5,730 nt of DNA, from contig USAR01000104.1 in NCBI GenBank assembly GCA_900552605.1, forward strand, positions 1 through 5,730. Direction: 5' to 3'. This DNA is from an uncultured Oscillospiraceae bacterium. Its GTDB lineage: Bacteria; Bacillota; Clostridia; Oscillospirales; Acutalibacteraceae. Position numbers and translations under genes: made by a program. Of the stretch, positions 1 to 4,657 are shown one piece after another (position 1 is the first letter of the stretch; every line of letters starts with the position of its first letter). The notes under the pieces were generated by a model. That model was not told where the DNA came from. It searched no databases and saw only the letters and a program-made list of their open reading frames with translations.

Positions 1-110
1 ACGGCACTGTTTCCGTTCGTTCAAGAAGTGAGGGTGACCTCGGCTCCAAAACGCTTGAGGAATTTTCAGAAAGTGCAATGCGGGAAATTAAGACAAAGGA
101 AATTAAATAA
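1..110 (+). CDS. thrS: Threonyl-tRNA synthetase, C-terminal fragment (5' end outside window)
   Basis: This is the end of an open frame whose full codons start at base 3 and which stops with TAA at 108-110; the rest of the gene lies left of the window. The 35 visible residues begin GTVSVRSRSEGDLGSKTLEE and end in a lysine-rich helix. The pattern V-x-V-R-x-R-x-x-G-D-L-G-S followed by an acidic and hydrophobic helix is the end of the anticodon-binding domain of threonyl-tRNA synthetases; E. coli ThrRS has a comparable TVAVRTRRGKDLGSM stretch, recalled from memory. The enzyme charges tRNA-Thr with threonine in the cytoplasm. It converges with the liv operon and is followed 47 bases later by a hairpin. 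A competing frame through the same bases stays open to 285 but gives a basic, low-complexity protein and is rejected. Only the tail is visible, so the call rests on this motif. Confidence 0.82.
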   Translation, partial: GTVSVRSRSEGDLGSKTLEEFSESAMREIKTKEIK

Positions 111-157
111 TCAACAGTTTCTTAAAAAAAAATTTTGCTTGTACGACAAAAACACAA

Positions 158-203
158 AAAGCCGGACTGCGACAGGTTATACAGCCTGTCGCAGTCCGGC
201 TTT
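158..203. terminator. Perfect 19-bp hairpin, probable bidirectional terminator
   Basis: Bases 158-176 and 185-203 are exact reverse complements (19 bp, GC-rich) around the 8-base loop TTATACAG. Reading +, it lies 47 bases after the thrS stop and is followed by TTT and then an AT-rich stretch, so it can end thrS transcription. Reading -, the stem is followed by TTTTTGTGTTTTTG, a better U-tract. It therefore works at least as well for transcripts coming from the island on the right. The hairpin is certain; the direction is inferred. Confidence 0.85.
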
Positions 204-529
204 AACTATACATTTTATTAAGCTTTGTCGTTTTAAAGCACCATTTCCGAGTTTTCGCAAACCTCCGTACTATGTCTGCAGATGACGTCGGGCAAATGTT
301 GCAGAAAGCTGCGGCGACTGACAGTAGTTAAGTATCACACAAAAACAAACTACAACGCGGCTTAGGTGCTGCCTTTGCTGACACGTCTCCGTAATTCACT
401 GTTTTACCGCCCGCGTCTGCGGCGTCGCCCGCGCGCAGCGCCAACCGTTTCACTAAGGTTTTCTGCATTTTTTCAATCACAGTCCAAAGCACAGCTTTCA
501 GCTGCAAGCAGTTTTGCGAGGAAAAGGTT

Positions 530-557
530 GAAAGAGTCGCCGTTCGGCGACTCTTTC
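530..557. repeat. Perfect 12-bp hairpin inside the island
   Basis: Bases 530-541 (GAAAGAGTCGCC) pair exactly with 546-557 around the loop GTTC. Neither strand has a following U-tract, because a second hairpin starts at once, so this is not a standard terminator. It lies inside the loop of the longer inverted repeat and would form one branch of that structure. Confidence 0.8.
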
Positions 558-573
558 CTCGCCTTCGGCGAGG
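557..573. repeat. Perfect 7-bp GC-rich hairpin, abutting the 12-bp hairpin
   Basis: CCTCGCC (557-563) pairs with GGCGAGG (567-573) around the loop TTC. It shares its first base with the end of the preceding hairpin and ends two bases before the right arm of the long inverted repeat starts at 575. The three elements are packed almost without spacer, as in a folded RNA junction. Confidence 0.7.
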
Positions 574-733
574 TGCGCTGCGCGCGGGTGATGCCACAGA
601 CACAGGCTGTTTTGCAAAGCTCTCGGCGACAGAGCGCATAGGGCTTGTCTTATTTGCTACGCGATCACAGCTAACAGTCCGGTCTAACCCGTAACGCCTG
701 ACCTTTGATAACAAACACCTTCATTTACGGAAC

Positions 734-775
734 AAAAAGCACCTTCGCCTTTTTCATTTTGCGAAAGTGCCTTTT
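734..775 (-). terminator. Rho-independent terminator of the liv operon
   Basis: In the - strand RNA, bases 775-761 pair with 748-734 to give a stem of up to 15 bp with two G-U pairs. The core is 10 bp (761-770 with 739-748), the loop is 12 bases, and the stem runs into UUUUUGUU. It begins 64 bases after the livF stop codon. Pairing is better in the - RNA (a G-U pair) than in the + RNA (a C-A mismatch at 743/766). This supports it as the operon terminator, although the + side is also T-rich and could stop opposing transcription. Confidence 0.85.
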
Positions 776-839
776 ATTTTTGTAATGTATAATTTGCGAA
801 AGCCGATAATCAGACAGCGCAAAAGCTATCTAAGCGCAA

Positions 840-1550
840 TCAGCCACCGAGATATGCCTTTTTAACATCCTCGCTCTGCATAAGCTCAGTGCCTGTTCCT
901 GAAAGCACAATGCTGCCGTTTTCAAGAACATATGCTCTGTCTGAAATAGCAAGCGACTTACCTGCATTTTGCTCAACAAGCAAAATTGTTGTGCCGGCAT
1001 CTCTAAGGCTTGTTATAATGTCAAACACTTCGTCAACAAGCAACGGCGAAAGACCCATTGAAGGCTCATCAAGCATAAGAAGCTTCGGGTGACTCATCAT
1101 AGCTCTGCCCATTGCAAGCATCTGCTGCTCGCCGCCTGAAAGTGTGCCTGCTATCTGGTCACGGCGCTCTTTAAGGCGTTCAAAACGAGTATATATTTCC
1201 CCAATGGTATCCTTTATCTCTTTGCTGTCCTTCTGGGTATATCCGCCCATAAGCAGGTTTTCGTAAACTGTAAGCTCTTGGAAAACACGCCTGCCCTCGG
1301 GAACCTGCGTCATACCGAGCTTCACGATTTTGTGGCAGGGAGTCTTTGTTATATCGTTACCGTTGTAAACCACTGAGCCGGCACGAGTGGAAATAAGTCC
1401 CATTATGCTTTGCATAGTTGTGGTTTTGCCTGCACCGTTCGCACCGATAAGCGTGACTATCTCACCCTCGTTAACATCGAAACTAATGCCTTTAAGCGCC
1501 TGAATGACGCCGTAATAAACTTCAAGATTCTTAACTTCAAGCAGTGCCAT
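840..1550 (-). CDS. livF: Branched-chain amino acid ABC transporter, ATP-binding protein LivF
   Basis: This is one of the two cytoplasmic ATPases that drive import through LivH/LivM. At 236 residues it has the usual LivF length. Walker A is GANGAGKTT (36-44), the Q-loop glutamine is in GMTQVPEGR (Q82), the ABC signature is LSGGE (137-141), Walker B with catalytic Glu is LLMLDEP (157-163) and the D-loop is SMGLSP. The switch position reads VEQN (Q194) where most ABC ATPases have His; this Gln is the usual LivF form, so it is not a defect. The PEGR motif after the Q-loop is also LivF-like. ATG at 1550 is chosen because GGAGG lies 7 bases upstream, inside the end of livG, and only 3 bases separate the livG stop from this start. 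It is the last gene of the operon, followed by the terminator at 734-775. The family call is firm; the transported substrate is inferred. Confidence 0.96.
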   Translation of the reverse strand: MALLEVKNLEVYYGVIQALKGISFDVNEGEIVTLIGANGAGKTTTMQSIMGLISTRAGSVVYNGNDITKTPCHKIVKLGMTQVPEGRRVFQELTVYENLLMGGYTQKDSKEIKDTIGEIYTRFERLKERRDQIAGTLSGGEQQMLAMGRAMMSHPKLLMLDEPSMGLSPLLVDEVFDIITSLRDAGTTILLVEQNAGKSLAISDRAYVLENGSIVLSGTGTELMQSEDVKKAYLGG

Positions 1551-1553
1551 ATC

Positions 1554-2324
1554 CTAACCTCCGATGTAAGCCTTTATGACCTCGGGGTCATTTAAGGCGG
1601 TTTGCGGGTCACCCTCAGCCAAAACCGTGCCGAAATTAAGCACTGTAAGTTCATCGCAAAGACCCGAGACAAATTTCATATCGTGCTCTATAAGCAATAT
1701 TGTCATATCAAATTCATCGCGAATACGGCGCACAATACGCATTAAGTCCTCTGTTTCGTGCGGGTTCATACCGGCTGCCGGCTCGTCAAGCAGCAAAAGC
1801 TTGGGATTAGTGGCAAACGCACGGGCTATTTCCAGCTTTCTTTGCTTGCCGTACGGCAAGTTGCAAGCTAAGTTGTTGCGCTCTTCCTCAAGGTCAAAAA
1901 TTCGCAGAATTTCCTTAGCACGCGCTCTCATTCTTACCTCGGTGTCAAAATGCTTCGGCAATCTTAACATACTTGCTGCCGGACTGCATTTAAACTCCGG
2001 CTGATAATGAAGTCCAACCATAACATTGCGAATCGCGCTCATATTAGCGTAAAGTCTGATGTTCTGGAAAGTTCTTGCAATGCCTTTGTGGTTAATTTTT
2101 TCCTGTGTCATACCGGCAAGCTCTTCACCGTCAAGATAAAATGTGCCGCTTGTGGGCTGATAAACGCCTGTGAGCATATTAAAAACAGTGGTTTTACCGG
2201 CGCCGTTAGGGCCTACAAGACCGTAAAGCTGCTGCTTTTTAATTTTAAGGTTAACATTGTCAACTGCTTTAAGTCCGCCGAAATTTATGCCGAGGTTTTT
2301 GGTTTCCAACATATAATCTGCCAT
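1554..2324 (-). CDS. livG: Branched-chain amino acid ABC transporter, ATP-binding protein LivG
   Basis: This is the second cytoplasmic ATPase of the importer and pairs with LivF. It has 256 residues, normal for LivG. Walker A is GPNGAGKTT (38-46), the Q-loop is in ARTFQN (Q87), the signature is the LivG-type LPYGKQRKLEIARA (from 156), Walker B is LLLLDEP (176-182) and the switch histidine is in LIEHDM (H214). AGMNPHET after the D-loop and the C-terminal segment VLAEGDPQTALNDPEVIKAY match the C-terminal domain typical of branched-chain amino acid transporter ATPases. The start ATG directly follows the livM stop codon with no gap. Its GGAGG lies 8 bases upstream within the Glu-rich end of livM, so translation is probably coupled. 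All catalytic motifs are intact. Confidence 0.96.
   Translation of the reverse strand: MADYMLETKNLGINFGGLKAVDNVNLKIKKQQLYGLVGPNGAGKTTVFNMLTGVYQPTSGTFYLDGEELAGMTQEKINHKGIARTFQNIRLYANMSAIRNVMVGLHYQPEFKCSPAASMLRLPKHFDTEVRMRARAKEILRIFDLEEERNNLACNLPYGKQRKLEIARAFATNPKLLLLDEPAAGMNPHETEDLMRIVRRIRDEFDMTILLIEHDMKFVSGLCDELTVLNFGTVLAEGDPQTALNDPEVIKAYIGG
1558..1562 (-). promoter_or_regulatory. Ribosome binding site of livF, inside livG
   Basis: GGAGG on the - strand sits 7 bases before the livF ATG. It is formed by the last two glycine codons of livG (GGA GGT TAG), so it fixes the livF start and ties livF initiation to the end of livG translation. Confidence 0.85.
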
Positions 2325-3467
2325 TTACTTTTCCTCCTCAGCATTTTCGGAAGCTTTGTCTTCACCCTGCGGCAGGTCAACTGTCAAAACCTCGTTCATT
2401 TTAATTTTGCTTTCAATCTTTTCCCAATCCGCAGCGTCGTTCTTTATGCGCTCGGGATGATTCTTTTTTTGAAAACGTGATAATAGCTTTGAAATGTTAA
2501 GCTTTTCTTTGATTGGCTTAAATGCAGGTGCATTGTTGAACAAAACAACAATAATAAGAATCATTGCATAAACCAGGAATTTAAGTGCGGCAAGGTTGCC
2601 TGAAAGATTCTTCTGCAGGATAAAGTTAACATACGTTATAAGAGTTGCCGCAATAATAGAGCCGCTTATATTGCCCATACCGCCGAGCACAACCATAACC
2701 AAAATCTCAATTGAGTAGTTATAAGAGAAGAAAGAATAAAGAACCGGCGTTACCCAATGACCGTATATAACGCCTGCGATACCTGCAAAAAATGCCGACA
2801 CAACAAACACAAACAGCTTGTAGAATGTAACATTTATTCCCATTGCCCAAGATGCGATTTCGTTATCGCGGATAGACGTTATTGCTCTGCCGTGCTTACT
2901 CTGTATAAGGTTTTGAATAAGAAACAAAACAATAAGCACGGTAATAAATGCAACGATAAACAACGACTCGGTGTTGTATTTAACTGTGTTAAGGCCGAGA
3001 GCACCGCCGAAAAGCTCAAGGTTTTTGAAAATATTTCTTACAATTTCACCGAAAGCCAAGGTTACAATTGCAAGATAGTCGCCTTTTAAGCGAAGCGCAG
3101 GAAGTCCGATAATGAAACCGAATACAGCCGCAACCAAGCCTCCCACAAGCATTGAAAGAATAAGCACTACCAAATCGCTTGAAATAACCTTGTGCATATA
3201 GTTTGCGAACAAGCACCCTATGTATGCACCGACGCACATAAAGCCTGCGTGCCCAAGGCTCAACTCGCCGAGAAATCCGACAACAAGGTTAAGAGAGACC
3301 GCAAGGATAATGCTGTAAGCAATCTGCGAGAGAAGACTTACCGTTGAGCGGGCCAAAAAGCCGCCCATATTAAGCGCGATCATAAGTATAAGAAATGCGC
3401 CGACTCCAATATAATTAACGTAGTTTTTAATCTTGAATGTTTTTGAAACATTTTTAAAATAGCCCAT
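2325..3467 (-). CDS. livM: Branched-chain amino acid ABC transporter, permease LivM
   Basis: This is a membrane subunit that forms the translocation channel together with LivH. It has 380 residues and many hydrophobic segments, with a first helix near 19-36 and a last one near 297-311. Family marks are GELSLGHAGFM (67-77), LPALRLKGDYLAIVTLAFGE (122-141), the ATPase-contacting loop GRAITSIRDNEIASWAMGIN (193-212) and LGGMGNISGS (261-270). Where many LivM proteins end soon after the last helix with an R-P-x-G motif, this one has NNAPAFKP. It continues for about 60 charged residues (roughly 318-380, ending NAEEEK), presumably cytoplasmic. The start lies 3 bases after the livH stop, with AAGG about 8 bases upstream. 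The call is firm; the role of the tail is unknown. Confidence 0.95.
   Translation of the reverse strand: MGYFKNVSKTFKIKNYVNYIGVGAFLILMIALNMGGFLARSTVSLLSQIAYSIILAVSLNLVVGFLGELSLGHAGFMCVGAYIGCLFANYMHKVISSDLVVLILSMLVGGLVAAVFGFIIGLPALRLKGDYLAIVTLAFGEIVRNIFKNLELFGGALGLNTVKYNTESLFIVAFITVLIVLFLIQNLIQSKHGRAITSIRDNEIASWAMGINVTFYKLFVFVVSAFFAGIAGVIYGHWVTPVLYSFFSYNYSIEILVMVVLGGMGNISGSIIAATLITYVNFILQKNLSGNLAALKFLVYAMILIIVVLFNNAPAFKPIKEKLNISKLLSRFQKKNHPERIKNDAADWEKIESKIKMNEVLTVDLPQGEDKASENAEEEK
2333..2337 (-). promoter_or_regulatory. Ribosome binding site of livG, inside livM
   Basis: GGAGG on the - strand lies 8 bases before the livG ATG, within the codons for the terminal Glu-Glu-Glu-Lys of livM. It supports ATG 2324 as the livG start. 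Confidence 0.85.
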
Positions 3468-3470
3468 CTC

Positions 3471-4334
3471 TTACACCTTCTCTCTTCTGACCTTGCCGAG
3501 AATTCCGATTGGCTTAACAAGCAGAATAACAATAAGCAAGCTAAACTCAATTGCCGTTGTATATGAGCTTATTTGCGGAATACTTAAGCAAACCTTTTCT
3601 ATTATACCAAGCAAAACGCCGCCGAGCATTGCGCCTGGAATCGAGCCGATACCGCCGATAACGGCTGCGGTGAAAGCCTTGATACCGGGCATTGAGCCAA
3701 GCGTTGGGCTTGTTGAAGGAATCTGCATTAAATAGAAAACACTTGCAGCGGCAGCCAAGGCAGAGCCGATGGCGAACGTTACCATGATTATTCTGTTAAC
3801 GTTGATTCCCATAAGCTGAGCAGCTCCCCTGTCTTCGGAGACCGCACGCATTGCACGACCTGTGCGTGTTTTCTTAACAAACACCTGAAGCGTCGCCATA
3901 ATAACGGCACCCACAACCAGTGTTACAATAGTTCCGACATTTATTTCAAAAGAGCCTATTTTAAGATTGCCGAGATGCGGCATCTTAACGGGCTGCGATT
4001 TTGCACCGAAAATAAGCTGAGCAATACTTTGCAAAAAGAAGCTGACGCCGATGGCGGTTATAAGAACCGCAAGCGGAGAAGCACCGCGCAAAGGTTTGTA
4101 TGCAAGCCTTTCAACAACAATGCCGACGGCCGTGCAGACAACCACCGATGCAACGATTGCAACGATCGGATTGCCGCTTAAATTGAGCATTGTTAAAATT
4201 ACATATGCGCCCACCATAATGATATCGCCGTGGGCAAAGTTAAGCATTTTTGCGATACCGTAAACCATTGTATAACCTAAAGCTATAAGCGCGTATATCG
4301 CACCGAGGCTTAAGCCGTCAAACAAAATATTCAT
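3471..4334 (-). CDS. livH: Branched-chain amino acid ABC transporter, permease LivH
   Basis: This is a membrane channel subunit, partner of LivM. It has 287 residues, the usual LivH length, and is highly hydrophobic with about eight predicted membrane segments (estimated by eye). Family marks are LNFAHGDIIMVGAY (31-44), VERLAYKPLRGASPL (74-88), the ATPase-contacting loop GRAMRAVSEDRGAAQLMGIN (159-178), which parallels the one in LivM, IGGIGSIPGAMLGG (226-239) and the C-terminal VKPIGILGK. ATG at 4334 is supported by GGAGAG (4342-4347) seven bases upstream. It is the first gene of the tight livHMGF block and follows livK after 323 non-coding bases. No damage is seen. Confidence 0.96.
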   Translation of the reverse strand: MNILFDGLSLGAIYALIALGYTMVYGIAKMLNFAHGDIIMVGAYVILTMLNLSGNPIVAIVASVVVCTAVGIVVERLAYKPLRGASPLAVLITAIGVSFFLQSIAQLIFGAKSQPVKMPHLGNLKIGSFEINVGTIVTLVVGAVIMATLQVFVKKTRTGRAMRAVSEDRGAAQLMGINVNRIIMVTFAIGSALAAAASVFYLMQIPSTSPTLGSMPGIKAFTAAVIGGIGSIPGAMLGGVLLGIIEKVCLSIPQISSYTTAIEFSLLIVILLVKPIGILGKVRREKV

Positions 4335-4341
4335 TAATTTT

Positions 4342-4347
4342 CTCTCC
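4342..4347 (-). promoter_or_regulatory. Ribosome binding site of livH
   Basis: GGAGAG on the - strand, 7 bases before the livH ATG, fixes the start of the first gene after the intergenic gap. Confidence 0.75.
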
Positions 4348-4363
4348 GATATTTCCTTTGAGT

Positions 4364-4380
4364 GCGCTGTGTTTCAGCGC
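4364..4380 (-). repeat. 6-bp hairpin upstream of livH
   Basis: GCGCTG (4364-4369) pairs with CAGCGC (4375-4380) around a 5-base loop. It sits 16 bases before the livH Shine-Dalgarno in the mRNA. There is no U-tract after it, so it is not a terminator. It may influence livH mRNA structure or may be incidental. Confidence 0.5.
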
Positions 4381-4381
4381 G

Positions 4382-4417
4382 TTTATAAATAAAAAGCGTT
4401 TATCTGTTATTTATAAA
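4382..4417. repeat. AT-rich 11-bp inverted repeat upstream of livH
   Basis: TTTATAAATAA (4382-4392) and TTATTTATAAA (4407-4417) are exact reverse complements separated by 14 bases. The position between the promoter candidate and livH would suit an operator, but AT-rich inverted repeats arise easily in such DNA and no known regulator site is recognised. Confidence 0.45.
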
Positions 4418-4444
4418 GCTTTTTCCTAATATGCCGCACACGGA

Positions 4445-4472
4445 ATAATACCTTTAAACCCACTCACAACAA
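4445..4472 (-). promoter_or_regulatory. Candidate internal promoter for livHMGF
   Basis: On the - strand, TTGTTG (4467-4472) and TATTAT (4445-4450) are separated by 16 bases. The -10 matches five of six sigma-A consensus bases, the -35 only three, and the region is AT-rich, so chance matches are likely. If used, it would start the permease and ATPase genes independently of livK. Confidence 0.25.
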
Positions 4473-4591
4473 TTATTTTAAATTTTTCAGAATAAACATA
4501 CAGCCGAAGTGCAATTGATTTTTTAATGCTCATCGAAGTAGTAAAAACTCAAACTCGTCAGCCTGAAAATTTAAAAATATTAAAACCGCGT

Positions 4592-4623
4592 GTATGGCCG
4601 AAAGCATATGCTCCCGACCATAC
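4592..4623 (-). terminator. Hairpin after livK: partial terminator or mRNA-stabilising element
   Basis: In the - strand RNA, 14 bases on each side pair around an AUAU loop, starting 34 bases after the livK stop. Three pairs are G-U, and they would be A-C mismatches in the opposite strand, so the element is built for the operon mRNA. It is followed by ACGCGG and then TTTTAATATTTTT. That U-rich run is displaced by six bases, so full intrinsic termination is doubtful. Partial termination, or protection of a livK-only message, would raise the binding protein over the membrane subunits, a common arrangement in binding-protein-dependent importers. Confidence 0.65.
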
Positions 4624-4657
4624 TGTGTAATATATATAATTATTGCCGAACCTTTAA

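Larger units (their letters stand above)
406..610. repeat. Long imperfect inverted repeat (36-base arms)
   Basis: Arms 406-441 and 575-610 are reverse complements apart from six positions. The inner 14 bases (428-441 with 575-588) match perfectly and the inner 27 match at 24 positions. Five of the six differences are transitions. In the + RNA two of these become G-U pairs and four stay unpaired; in the - RNA three become G-U pairs and three stay unpaired. Pairing therefore does not clearly decide the strand. The 133-base loop contains two further hairpins (530-557 and 557-573), giving a multibranched fold. No transposase, terminal repeats or target duplication could be identified around it. 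Confidence 0.75.
204..733. other. Gene-poor structured island between two convergent terminators
   Basis: This 530-base stretch separates the thrS and liv terminators. I see no convincing protein gene. A - strand frame of 128 codons (328-714) would need a TTG start with poor Shine-Dalgarno spacing. It encodes an arginine- and alanine-rich sequence that simply reads through the hairpins, with no recognisable domain. The flanks (204-400 and 615-733) are mixed-composition DNA. The centre (406-610) is GC-rich with runs such as CCCGCGCGCAGCGC, unlike the AT-richer intergenic DNA elsewhere in the window. The self-complementarity suggests a structured RNA, a palindromic dispersed repeat or a remnant of a mobile element; I cannot tell which from one copy. 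Confidence 0.55.
4335..4657 (-). other. livK-livH intergenic region
   Basis: These 323 bases lie inside the operon and hold no convincing gene. Reading in the - direction from livK it contains a hairpin (4592-4623), a T-rich stretch, a weak promoter candidate (4445-4472), an AT-rich inverted repeat (4382-4417), a small GC hairpin (4364-4380) and the livH ribosome binding site (4342-4347). A 25-codon open frame (4530-4607) is probably chance. The layout suggests that livHMGF expression is adjusted separately from livK. Confidence 0.6.

Noticed and set aside
28..285. + strand frame of 85 codons overlapping the left edge
   Set aside because: It overlaps the thrS end in another frame and runs through the terminator hairpin; its sequence is basic with no family resemblance.
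406..610. CRISPR array or known riboswitch/T-box in the island
   Set aside because: There are no regularly spaced direct repeats, and no recognisable T-box, SAM or other riboswitch core. The island also lies downstream of both neighbouring genes rather than in a leader.
366..641. + strand 91-codon frame in the island
   Set aside because: It lies over the same palindrome as the - strand frame and has no clear ribosome binding site or recognisable motif.
328..714. 128-codon - strand open frame across the island
   Set aside because: It would need a TTG start with poorly spaced Shine-Dalgarno. It reads straight through the inverted repeats, giving Arg/Ala-rich low-complexity sequence, and shows no domain. 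The openness is better explained by the GC-rich hairpins. Finding many conserved homologues with a synonymous substitution bias would change this.
1554..1562. livG stop overlapping the livF ribosome binding site as a possible frameshift or fusion
   Set aside because: Both proteins have normal length and intact ends. The overlap is ordinary translational coupling.
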